Origin: Burkholderia ubonensis subsp. mesacidophila
GTDB lineage: Bacteria > Pseudomonadota > Gammaproteobacteria > Burkholderiales > Burkholderiaceae
Assembly (NCBI RefSeq): GCF_002097715.1
Contig: NZ_CP020738.1
Coordinates: forward strand, 1,922,001 to 1,986,000
Direction of reading: 5' to 3'
DNA length: 64,000 bases
Every line of letters starts with the position of its first letter. Position 1 is the stretch's first letter. The position numbers were made by a program, and so were the translations under genes. The notes below the pieces were generated by a model, which worked only from the letters and a program-made list of their open reading frames with translations, made no database searches and was not told where the DNA came from. Positions 18,964-27,012 of this stretch are shown piece after piece.

Positions 18964-20718
18964 ATGACCTACGCGCACACCGACCACGCCCCGCAAAGCT
19001 TCTGGACCCGCTACGTGTGGAGCCAGGACCACAAGGTCATCGCCGTGCAGTATTCGCTGACGGCCATCGCCATCGGCCTGGTCGGCCTCGTGTTGTCGGA
19101 CCTGATGCGGTTGCAGCTCGGCTTCCCGGGCAAGTTCAGTTTCATCGACGCCAACCACTACTACCAGTTCGTCACCATGCACGGGATGATCATGGTGATC
19201 TACCTGCTGACGGCGCTGTTCCTGGGCGGCTTCGGCAACTACCTGATCCCGCTGATGCTGGGCGCGCGCGACATGGTGTTCCCGTTTCTCAACATGCTGA
19301 GCTACTGGGTCTACCTGCTGGCCGTGCTGGTGCTGACGGCGAGCTTCTTCGTGCCGGGCGGGCCGACCGGCGCGGGCTGGACGCTGTATCCACCCCAGGC
19401 CATCCTGCCGGGCACGCCGGGCGTGGAATGGGGCATCGTGCTGATGCTCGTGTCGCTGGCGATCTTCATCGTCGCGGCAACGATGGGCGGCCTGAATTAC
19501 GTCACCACCACGCTGCAGGCGCGCACGCGCGGCATGACGCTCATGCGCATGCCGCTCACGGTGTGGGGCATCTTCATCGCGACCATCATGGCGCTGCTGG
19601 CGTTTCCGGCGCTGTTCGTGTCGGCGGTGATGATGCTGCTCGACCGGACCCTCGGCACCAGCTTCTTCATCCCGGCCGTGGTGTCGATGGGGCAGACGCT
19701 CAAGCATGCCGGCGGCAGCCCGCTGCTGTTCCAGCACCTGTTCTGGTTCTTCGGGCATCCGGAGGTCTACATCGTCGCGCTGCCGGCCTTCGGCATCGCG
19801 TCGGACCTCATCAGCACGCACGCGCGCAAGAGCATCTTCGGCTACAGGATGATGGTGTGGGCCATCGTCATCATCGGCGTGCTGAGCTTCGTGGTCTGGG
19901 CGCACCACATGTTCGTCGCCGGCATGAATCCGTATTTCGGCTTCTTCTTTGCCACCACCACGCTCGTCATCGCCGTCCCGACCGCCCTCAAGGTCTACAA
20001 CTGGGTGCTGACGCTGTGGCGCGGCGACATCCACCTGACCGTGCCGATGCTGTTTGCGATCGGCTTCATCAGCACCTTCGTCCTGGGCGGGCTGACCGGG
20101 CTCTACCTCGGCAACGTGAGCGTGGACATTCCGCTGTCGAATACGTACTTCGTGGTCGCGCACTTCCATATGGTGATGGCCGTGTCGCCGATCCTGGTGG
20201 TGTTCGGCGGCATCTACCACTGGTATCCGAAGGTGACGGGCCGCATGCTCGACGACAGGCTCGGGCGCACGCACTTCTGGGTCACCTTCGTCGGCACTTA
20301 TGCGATCTACTTCCCGATGCACTATCTCGGCATCCTGGGCATGCCGCGGCGGTATTACGCGTATGAGGGCTACAGCTTCATTCCACACTCGGCGCAGACG
20401 CTCAACACGTTCATCACCGTCATTGCGCTGATCGTCGCGGTGGCGCAGCTGCTGTTCCTGTACAACCTGGCGTGGAGCCTCGCGCGCGGCAAGCACGCCG
20501 ACGGCAACCCGTGGCGGGCCACCACGCTGGAATGGCAGACGCCGCAAACGCCGCCGGTGCACGGCAACTGGGGCGCCGCGCCGCCTGTCGTGTACCGCTG
20601 GGCGTACGAATACAGCCCGCCGGGGCACGACGAAGACTTCATCCCGCAAAACCAGCCGCCTGCGACGGCGCCTGAACCTGCCCACCCGACGCTCCAACCC
20701 GGCGAGGCACGCGAATGA
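18964..20718 (+). CDS. ctaD: Cytochrome c oxidase subunit I
   Basis: The 584-residue, 12-helix protein carries the haem and CuB ligands: H73 (FVTMHGMIMV), H265 with the cross-linked Tyr in GHPEVY (265-269), H314/H315, and H400/H402 in VVAHFHMVMA. E267 in GHPEVY, D103 in GARDMVFP and K343 in PTALKVYNW keep D- and K-channel residues, so it is an A1-type proton-pumping oxidase. It lies 13 bases after subunit II and overlaps the next gene by four bases. Confidence 0.95.
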   Translation: MTYAHTDHAPQSFWTRYVWSQDHKVIAVQYSLTAIAIGLVGLVLSDLMRLQLGFPGKFSFIDANHYYQFVTMHGMIMVIYLLTALFLGGFGNYLIPLMLGARDMVFPFLNMLSYWVYLLAVLVLTASFFVPGGPTGAGWTLYPPQAILPGTPGVEWGIVLMLVSLAIFIVAATMGGLNYVTTTLQARTRGMTLMRMPLTVWGIFIATIMALLAFPALFVSAVMMLLDRTLGTSFFIPAVVSMGQTLKHAGGSPLLFQHLFWFFGHPEVYIVALPAFGIASDLISTHARKSIFGYRMMVWAIVIIGVLSFVVWAHHMFVAGMNPYFGFFFATTTLVIAVPTALKVYNWVLTLWRGDIHLTVPMLFAIGFISTFVLGGLTGLYLGNVSVDIPLSNTYFVVAHFHMVMAVSPILVVFGGIYHWYPKVTGRMLDDRLGRTHFWVTFVGTYAIYFPMHYLGILGMPRRYYAYEGYSFIPHSAQTLNTFITVIALIVAVAQLLFLYNLAWSLARGKHADGNPWRATTLEWQTPQTPPVHGNWGAAPPVVYRWAYEYSPPGHDEDFIPQNQPPATAPEPAHPTLQPGEARE

Positions 20719-21326
20719 CCACCCTGCCCCGCCCCTTCGGTCCTGACACGCCGCCGGTGCTGCCGAATGCGAGCCGCATCGGCCTGATCGTCTTCATGGC
20801 GGTGGCGACGACCTTGTTTTCGCTGCTGCTGCTCGCCTATGCCATGCGCATGCGCGAGCCCGACTGGCAGCCGATCCCGCATCCGGCGTTGCTGTGGTGG
20901 AACACCGGCGCGCTGGCGCTGGCCAGCGTTGCCATGCAGCGCGCCCGGCGACTGACCTTGCATCGCGCGGCGTGGCTGGTGTGCGGCGGCGTGCTGGCGG
21001 CCGTGTTCGTGATCGGGCAACTGACCGCCTGGCGCATGCTGTCGGCGGCCGGGCTGACCGTCGCCGTCAATCCGTCCAATAGCTTCCTCTACCTGCTCAC
21101 CGGCCTGCACGGGCTGCATGTGCTGGGCGGGCTGGCGGGCTGGGCCGTGACGATCGCGCAGCTCCGGCGCGCGGACCCGTTCCGGGCCCAGCGCGCCATC
21201 GCGCTGTGCGCCCTCTACTGGCATTTCCTGCTGGCGGTCTGGCTCGTGCTGCTGGCGGCGATGTGGTGGCTCACCCCCGGGATCGTCGCCGCCATCTGCG
21301 GGCCGCTGTATGGAGCCGCGCCATGA
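20715..21326 (+). CDS. Cytochrome c oxidase subunit III-like protein (first copy)
   Basis: The 203-residue protein starts with an ATG that overlaps the subunit I stop (ATGA). It has about five hydrophobic helices and the subunit III signature SNSFLYLLTGLHGLHVLGGL near residue 120, followed by LCALYWHFLLAVWLVLL, matching the family's terminal helix. It is shorter than classical subunit III (about 260 residues) and resembles the small ctaE-like subunits of caa3 oxidases. A second subunit III-like gene follows directly, so the operon encodes two such proteins. Confidence 0.85.
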   Translation: MTTLPRPFGPDTPPVLPNASRIGLIVFMAVATTLFSLLLLAYAMRMREPDWQPIPHPALLWWNTGALALASVAMQRARRLTLHRAAWLVCGGVLAAVFVIGQLTAWRMLSAAGLTVAVNPSNSFLYLLTGLHGLHVLGGLAGWAVTIAQLRRADPFRAQRAIALCALYWHFLLAVWLVLLAAMWWLTPGIVAAICGPLYGAAP

Positions 21327-22032
21327 CCACGCCCACGCTCCCCACCGAATCCTCGCCCCCCCCCCGCCCGCCGACGCCGGGCCCGACGGCTGGCGCGGCA
21401 TCGTCACGGACTGGTCGGCCGACCGCGAAGCCTTCAAGGTGCCGTGGGGCAAGGCGATGATGTGGATCTTCCTGCTGTCGGACACCTTCGTCTTCAGCAG
21501 CTTCCTGATCGGCTACATGTCGGTGCGCATGTCGACCACGGCGCCGTGGCCCGACACGTCCAAGGTGTTCGGGCTCACGGTGGGCGGCGTGGATGTGCCG
21601 TTGCTGCTGATCGCCATCATGACGTTCATCCTGATCACCAGCAGCGGCACCATGGCGATGGCCGTCAACTTCGGCTACCGGCGCAACGCAAGGCGCGCCG
21701 CCGCGCTGTTGCTGGCGACCGCGCTGCTGGGCGCGAGCTTCGTGTCGATGCAGGCCTTCGAATGGACCAAGCTGATCGTCCATGAAGGCATCCGCCCCTG
21801 GGGCAACCCGCTGGGCGCGGCGCAGTTCGGCGCGTGCTTCTTCATGATCACCGGGTTCCACGGCTTTCACGTGACCTGCGGCGTGATCTACCTGCTGCTG
21901 ATCGCACGCAAGATCCTGCAGCCGGGGTTCACCGAGCACGGCAACTTCCAGATCGTCGAGATTGCCGGCCTGTATTGGCACTTCGTCGACCTGGTGTGGG
22001 TGTTCATCTTCGCGCTGTTCTATTTGTGGTGA
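21310..22032 (+). CDS. Cytochrome c oxidase subunit III (second copy), start disturbed by a C-tract
   Basis: The frame from ATG 21310 gives 240 residues with five helices and the family signatures ITGFHGFHVTCGVIYLLL and EIAGLYWHFVDLVWVFIFAL, including the conserved Glu. It would overlap the previous gene by 17 bases. A more natural start is the ATG at 21323, which overlaps the previous stop as ATGA, but that frame leaves the gene at a run of ten C (21356-21365). One more C would restore it. So either translation begins at 21310, or the tract carries an indel (sequencing error or slippage). Confidence 0.85.
   Translation: MEPRHDHAHAPHRILAPPPPADAGPDGWRGIVTDWSADREAFKVPWGKAMMWIFLLSDTFVFSSFLIGYMSVRMSTTAPWPDTSKVFGLTVGGVDVPLLLIAIMTFILITSSGTMAMAVNFGYRRNARRAAALLLATALLGASFVSMQAFEWTKLIVHEGIRPWGNPLGAAQFGACFFMITGFHGFHVTCGVIYLLLIARKILQPGFTEHGNFQIVEIAGLYWHFVDLVWVFIFALFYLW
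21356..21365 (+). repeat. Homopolymer run of ten C
   Basis: Ten consecutive C lie about 30 bases into the second subunit III gene. Eleven (or eight) C would join the ATGA-coupled start at 21323 to the conserved frame. Such tracts slip easily in replication and in sequencing. Confidence 0.9.
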
Positions 22033-22042
22033 GGCACAGGCC

Positions 22043-22384
22043 ATGGACCACACCGATCCCGCCCATCGACCCGACGCCGCGCACGGCCAGCAGCATCCGA
22101 TCGGCATCTACCTGAAGATCTGGGGCCTGCTGTTCGTACTGAGCACGATGTCGTACCTGGTGGATTACTTCCGCGTGCAGGGCCTGATGCGCTGGGCGCT
22201 GATCGTCGTGCTCATGCTCGCCAAGGCCGGGCTGATCGTGTCGATCTTCATGCACATGATGTGGGAGCGGCTGGCGCTGGTGTACGCCATCCTGATACCG
22301 CCCCTGTGCCTGCTGGTGCTGCTGGTGCTGATGGCCGCCGAAGCGCATCACACCTTCGGCATGCGGGAACTGTTCTTCCACTGA
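22043..22384 (+). CDS. Cytochrome c oxidase subunit IV-like membrane protein
   Basis: The 113-residue protein has a hydrophilic, histidine-rich N-terminus and three helices, with IYLKIWGLLFVLSTMSYLVD and the helix pair around KAGLIVSIFMHMMWERLALV, the pattern of the prokaryotic subunit IV (COX4/CtaF) family. It closes the oxidase operon 10 bases after subunit III. The gene converges on the nasA-type gene, with only 25 bases between the two stops, in which CCGCT and AGCGG can form a small hairpin. No haem-A synthesis or copper-insertion gene is in this operon. Confidence 0.85.
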   Translation: MDHTDPAHRPDAAHGQQHPIGIYLKIWGLLFVLSTMSYLVDYFRVQGLMRWALIVVLMLAKAGLIVSIFMHMMWERLALVYAILIPPLCLLVLLVLMAAEAHHTFGMRELFFH

Positions 22385-22409
22385 GCCGCTTCGGCGAGCG
22401 GAACGCGCA

Positions 22410-25400
22410 TCAGTACACGTCCCGCACGTACCGCCGCTCCTTCGCCAGCCGCGCGACGTACTCGCCCGCCTTGTCGTCCGACATCCCGCCGTGCGCGGCG
22501 ACCACCGCCTTCAGCGCTGAGTCGACGTCCTTCGCCATCCGCGCGGCGTCGCCGCACACGTAGAAATGCGCGCCCTCCTCCAGCCACGCGAACAGCTCGG
22601 CGCCGTGCTCGCGCATCCGGTCCTGCACGTAGACCTTCTCCGCCTGGTCGCGCGAGAACGCGAGATCGAGCCGCGTCAGGAAGCCGTCGTCGCGCATCGC
22701 GGTCAGCTCGTCGCGGTAATAGAAATCGGTCTGCGCGTGCTGCTCGCCGAAGAACAGCCAGTTGCGGCCGCGCGCGCCGCGCGCCTGGCGCTCGTGCAGG
22801 AAGCCGCGGAACGGCGCGATGCCGGTGCCCGGGCCGACCATCACGATCGGCGCGTCGCCGCTCGCCGGCGGCCGGAAATGCGCGGACTTCTGCACGAACA
22901 CCGGCACGCGGCCGTCTTCCGCGCGATCCGCGAGGAACGTCGACGCAACGCCCTTGCGCGCGCGCCGGCCGTTGTGGAAGCGCACCGCGGACACCGTCAG
23001 GTGGATCTCGTCGCGATGTGCCTTCGGGCTCGACGCGATCGAGTACAGGCGCGGCTGCATGCGCTTGAGCATGCCGACGAGCTCCGCGCCCGACAGCTCG
23101 ACCGGGTATTCGTGCAGCACGTCGGCGAGCTGCTGCCCCCACAGCCAGTGCTTCAGGTCGGCCTTGCGCTCGTCGGCGAGCAGCGCGCCGAGCGCGCCGT
23201 TCGCGCTGCGCGACGCGATGAACGCGAGCGTATCCGGATGCGGGCGCGTGATGTCGAGGTGACGCGCGAGCGCGTCGCCGAGCCGCACTTCGCCGACGCC
23301 GCCGACCGTCACGAGCGTGTCGGCCTTCAGCGCGGTGAGGTCGAGCAGCTCGTCGACCAGCGCCGGGCAGTTGGTCGGCCACACGCCGAGCGCGTCGCCG
23401 GCTTCGTATTCGAGGTTCGCGCCCTCGGTCGACAGCGACACGTAGCGCGTGTCCTTCGCCGCGCCCGCGTGGTTCAGGCGCAGGTTCGCGACGAGCCGCG
23501 ACGGCGCCGGATGCGCCTTGGTCGGCAGCGCGCCCGACGGGATCATCCCCTCCGCCGGCACCGCGTGCAGCGCCGCGTCCTCCTCCTTGATGCGCGCGAC
23601 GACGCGCTCGAGCCAGCGGTCGGCGTCGGCCTGGAACTCGACGTCGCAATCGACGCGCGGCGACAGCCGCTTCGCGCCCAGCTCGGCAAACCGCGCGTCG
23701 AGCTGGCGGCCGTGGCCGCAGAACTGGTCGTAGTTGCGGTCGCCGAACGCGAGCACCGCGAAGTGCACGCCGTCGAGGCGCGCCGCGCCTTCGGAGCGCA
23801 GCGCGTCCCAGAACTCGCTGCCGTTGTCGGGCGGATCGCCGTCGCCGAAGGTGCTCGTCATCAGCAGCACGTATTGCGCCTTCGCGAGCGACGCGAGCGG
23901 GTAGTCGGACATGCAGGTCGTGCGGATCTCGAAGCCCGCGTTCATCAGCTGCGTCGCGTATTCCTCGGTCAGCGATTCGATGTTGCCGGTCTGCGACGCC
24001 CACAGCAGCACGACCTTCGGCCGCGTGCGCACGATCCGCACGCCGCCCGGCGCGGCCGCGTCGGCGTGCTCGCTCGCCGGCGGCGCGGCCGCGCCCTGCG
24101 CGGGCAGCGCGCGGCTGAACAGCCCGGCGAGCATCCCGTCGAGCCACCGGCGCGTCGGCGCGGCGAGCGGCGCGCTCGCCGGCAGCACGGGCACGCCGCC
24201 CGCGCGGCGGCCCGCGTCGCTGCGCATGCCGCTGACGAAGCCCGCGACGTACTGGCGCTCCGCGTCGGAAAGCGCCGGCGGCGCCGTGTCGGCAATGCCG
24301 AGCGCGGCGGCGAAAGTATCGATGTCAGCCATGTCGAGTTCCTCGAACGCAGGGGCGCCGTGCGCGGCGACCGGCTCCGGCCGGGCGGGCGCGTCGGCCG
24401 TGCCGCGCTGCGGGGTGTCGTCGTCCGCGTGACCGGCGCTCGCCGCGGCGACCCGGCTCAGCGCGACCGCGCAATATTTCAGTTCGGGTTGCTGCGAAAC
24501 CGGGTCGATCGCGTCGCTCGTGACCGCGTTGATGCACAGGTCGTCGCCGTACACGTCGTTCCAGTGCATCGGCGCGAAGCAGTTGCCGGGCTGCACGCGG
24601 TCGGTCACGACCGCCGGCAGCACCGCGCGCCCGCGCCGCGAGCGGATCTCGACGCTGTCTTTCGCGGCGATGCCGAGCGCGCATGCATCGTCCGGATGGA
24701 TTTCGACGAACGGGCGCGGGTTCAGCTTGTTGAGCATCGCGACCTTGCCCGTCTTCGTCATCGTGTGCCACTGGTGCTGCAGCCGCCCGGTGTTCAGCAC
24801 GATCGGGAATTCGCGGTCGGGCAGCTCGGCCGGCGCGACGTGCGGCCGCGCGAGGAATTGCGCCTTGCCCGACGGCGTCGGGAATGCGAGGCGCGGCGCG
24901 CGGCCGTCCGCCGCGGTGCGCAGCGTCTGGCTCACGCCGTCGTTCAGGTAGCGAACCGGATTGCGGTCGCGTACCAGGGCCGGGGCGCCCGGCGCGCACG
25001 GCCACTGCAGCGGCGCAGCGGCGAGCGCCGCGTGGCTCGCGCCGCGCAGGTCGTAGCCGGTCGCCGGATTCGAGAAGCGGACGATCTCGTCGAACACGTC
25101 GGCGGCCGACGCGTAAGCGAACGCGTCGCCGAACCCCATCGCGCGCGCGACCCCGGCGACGATCTGCCAATCCGGCAGCGCTTCGCCGGGCGGCTCGATC
25201 GCCTGCCGCATCAGCGTCAGGTTGCGCTCGGAGTTGACCATCACCCCTTCGCCCTCGGCCCACAGCGCGCCCGGCAGCAGGATATCCGCGTAGCGGTTGG
25301 TTTCGGTGTCGAGGAACGCGTCCTGCGCGATCACGAGCTCGGCCGCCTGCAGGCCGGCGATCGCGTTCTGCCGGTTCGGGACCGTCGCGACCGGGTTCGT

Positions 25401-26606
25401 GCAGATGATCCAGCACGCCTTGACGTCACCGGCCGCCATCCGTTCGAACAGGTCGACGGTGCCGTGGCCGGTTTGCGTGCGCAGCGTGCCGCGCGGCACC
25501 TGCCACAGGTCCTCGACGAACTGCCGGTCCGCGTCCGACAGCACCGAGCGCTGGCCCGGCAGCCCCGGCCCCATGTAGCCCATCTCGCGCCCGCCCATCG
25601 CGTTCGGCTGGCCGGTCAGCGAGAACGGCCCGCTGCCGGGCCGGCACAGCTTGCCGGTTGCGAGGTGCAGGTTGCAGATCGCATTGGTGTTCCACACGCC
25701 GTGGGTGCTCTGGTTGAGCCCCATCGTCCAGCAGCTCATCCACTCCGGCGCGTCGCCGATCCACTGCGCGGCAAGCCGGATGTCGGCCTCGGCCAGCCCC
25801 GTGATCTCCGCGACCTTCTCCGGCGTGTAGTCGGCGAGGAACGCCGGCATCGCGTCCCATCCTTCGGTGAACTCGGCGATGAACGCGGCGTCGGTCCTGC
25901 CGTTCGCGTGCAGCAGGTGCAGCAGGCCGTTCATCAGCGCGAGATCGGTGCCCGCGCGGATCGGCAGGTACAGGTCCGCCTTGTCCGCGGTGCCGGTGCG
26001 GCGCGGATCGACGACGATCAGCTTCGCGCCGGCCTTCACGCGGTCCATCATCCGCAGGAACAGGATCGGGTGGCAGTCCGCCATGTTCGCGCCGATCACG
26101 AAGAACAGGTCCGCGCGATCGAAATCCTCGTACGACCCGGGCGGGCCGTCCGCGCCGAGCGACAGCTTGTAGCCGCTGCTCGCGCTCGCCATGCAGAGGC
26201 GCGAGTTCGACTCGATCTGGTTGGTGCCGACGAAGCCCTTCGCGAGCTTGTTGATCAGGTATTGCGCCTCGATCGACATCTGGCCGGACACGTAGAACGA
26301 CAGCGCGTCCGGGCCGTGCGCATCGAGCACCGCGCGCAGGCGGCGCCCGGTTTCGCCGATCGCGTCGGCCACCGGCAGCGGCACGAGGTCGTCCTCGCGC
26401 GAACTGCGCACGAACGCGCGTTCGAGCCGCCCGGACTGGCGCAGCGCGACGTGCGCCGACGAACCCTTCGTGCAGAGCCGCCCGAAGTTGGTCGGATGGT
26501 CGGGGTCGCCGGACACCTTGACGACCTCGCCGTCCTCGACGTGCAGCACCATCCCGCAGCCGACGCCGCAGTACGGGCACACGCTCTTCACGTTCGTGGC
26601 GGTCAT
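22410..26606 (-). CDS. nasA: Assimilatory nitrate reductase fused to a flavodoxin/FAD/NAD(P)H reductase
   Basis: The 1398-residue protein starts at ATG 26606; the longer frame has no support. Residues about 1-760 form a molybdopterin oxidoreductase of the NasA type, with the 4Fe-4S motif CPYCGVGCGM and later CTKG. A flavodoxin domain begins near 865 (LLWASQTGNIESLTEEYATQ), an FAD-binding CPR-type domain covers about 1030-1240 (RLYSIASSPKAHRDEIHLTV), and the NAD(P)H-binding end has GPGTGIAPFRGFLHER and FYVCGDAARMAKDV. The fusion should carry electrons from NAD(P)H through FMN/FAD to the Mo site in one chain. It is the last gene of the nitrate operon, 16 bases after nirD. Confidence 0.92.
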   Translation of the reverse strand: MTATNVKSVCPYCGVGCGMVLHVEDGEVVKVSGDPDHPTNFGRLCTKGSSAHVALRQSGRLERAFVRSSREDDLVPLPVADAIGETGRRLRAVLDAHGPDALSFYVSGQMSIEAQYLINKLAKGFVGTNQIESNSRLCMASASSGYKLSLGADGPPGSYEDFDRADLFFVIGANMADCHPILFLRMMDRVKAGAKLIVVDPRRTGTADKADLYLPIRAGTDLALMNGLLHLLHANGRTDAAFIAEFTEGWDAMPAFLADYTPEKVAEITGLAEADIRLAAQWIGDAPEWMSCWTMGLNQSTHGVWNTNAICNLHLATGKLCRPGSGPFSLTGQPNAMGGREMGYMGPGLPGQRSVLSDADRQFVEDLWQVPRGTLRTQTGHGTVDLFERMAAGDVKACWIICTNPVATVPNRQNAIAGLQAAELVIAQDAFLDTETNRYADILLPGALWAEGEGVMVNSERNLTLMRQAIEPPGEALPDWQIVAGVARAMGFGDAFAYASAADVFDEIVRFSNPATGYDLRGASHAALAAAPLQWPCAPGAPALVRDRNPVRYLNDGVSQTLRTAADGRAPRLAFPTPSGKAQFLARPHVAPAELPDREFPIVLNTGRLQHQWHTMTKTGKVAMLNKLNPRPFVEIHPDDACALGIAAKDSVEIRSRRGRAVLPAVVTDRVQPGNCFAPMHWNDVYGDDLCINAVTSDAIDPVSQQPELKYCAVALSRVAAASAGHADDDTPQRGTADAPARPEPVAAHGAPAFEELDMADIDTFAAALGIADTAPPALSDAERQYVAGFVSGMRSDAGRRAGGVPVLPASAPLAAPTRRWLDGMLAGLFSRALPAQGAAAPPASEHADAAAPGGVRIVRTRPKVVLLWASQTGNIESLTEEYATQLMNAGFEIRTTCMSDYPLASLAKAQYVLLMTSTFGDGDPPDNGSEFWDALRSEGAARLDGVHFAVLAFGDRNYDQFCGHGRQLDARFAELGAKRLSPRVDCDVEFQADADRWLERVVARIKEEDAALHAVPAEGMIPSGALPTKAHPAPSRLVANLRLNHAGAAKDTRYVSLSTEGANLEYEAGDALGVWPTNCPALVDELLDLTALKADTLVTVGGVGEVRLGDALARHLDITRPHPDTLAFIASRSANGALGALLADERKADLKHWLWGQQLADVLHEYPVELSGAELVGMLKRMQPRLYSIASSPKAHRDEIHLTVSAVRFHNGRRARKGVASTFLADRAEDGRVPVFVQKSAHFRPPASGDAPIVMVGPGTGIAPFRGFLHERQARGARGRNWLFFGEQHAQTDFYYRDELTAMRDDGFLTRLDLAFSRDQAEKVYVQDRMREHGAELFAWLEEGAHFYVCGDAARMAKDVDSALKAVVAAHGGMSDDKAGEYVARLAKERRYVRDVY

Positions 26607-26622
26607 GTTCGCTCCGGGTCCG

Positions 26623-26970
26623 TCAGCCCGCGACCCACACGAAGCCGTCCTCGACGCGCGACGCATAGGTGCTCACCGACTGTTCCGGCACTTCGAGGCA
26701 TTCGCCGGTGCGCAGGTCGAAGTGATGCTTGTACAGCGGCGACGCGACGACGATCCGCTCGCCGAGATTGCCGATCAGCCCGCGCGACATCACCGCCGCG
26801 TGCGACGCCGGATCGACGTTGCCGATCGCGAACACGCCGCCGTCCGCATGCGCGACGTGGAACACGGCAACCTGCTCGCCGTTGACGAGCGCGCACACGC
26901 CGGTGTTCGGCACGATCTCGTCGAGCGCGCACACGGGGGTCCAGGACACGGGAATACGATCGTTGCTCAT
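26623..26970 (-). CDS. nirD: Nitrite reductase small subunit NirD
   Basis: The 115-residue protein has the Rieske-like fold pattern of NirD (WTPVCALDEIVPNTGVCALV, then SPLYKHHFDLRTGECLEVPE) but lacks the C-x-H and C-x2-H ligand pairs, as is usual for this subunit, so it should bind no iron-sulfur cluster. It partners NirB in NADH-dependent nitrite reduction to ammonium. It lies 42 bases after nirB. Confidence 0.9.
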   Translation of the reverse strand: MSNDRIPVSWTPVCALDEIVPNTGVCALVNGEQVAVFHVAHADGGVFAIGNVDPASHAAVMSRGLIGNLGERIVVASPLYKHHFDLRTGECLEVPEQSVSTYASRVEDGFVWVAG

Positions 26971-27012
26971 GACGTTCTCCTTGCTGACGATGAAGGTGAC
27001 GTTAACTACCGC

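Noticed and set aside
22566..26885. 1439-codon plus-strand frame opposite nasA
   Set aside because: Shadow frame of the nasA fusion gene, with biased composition and no recognisable domain.
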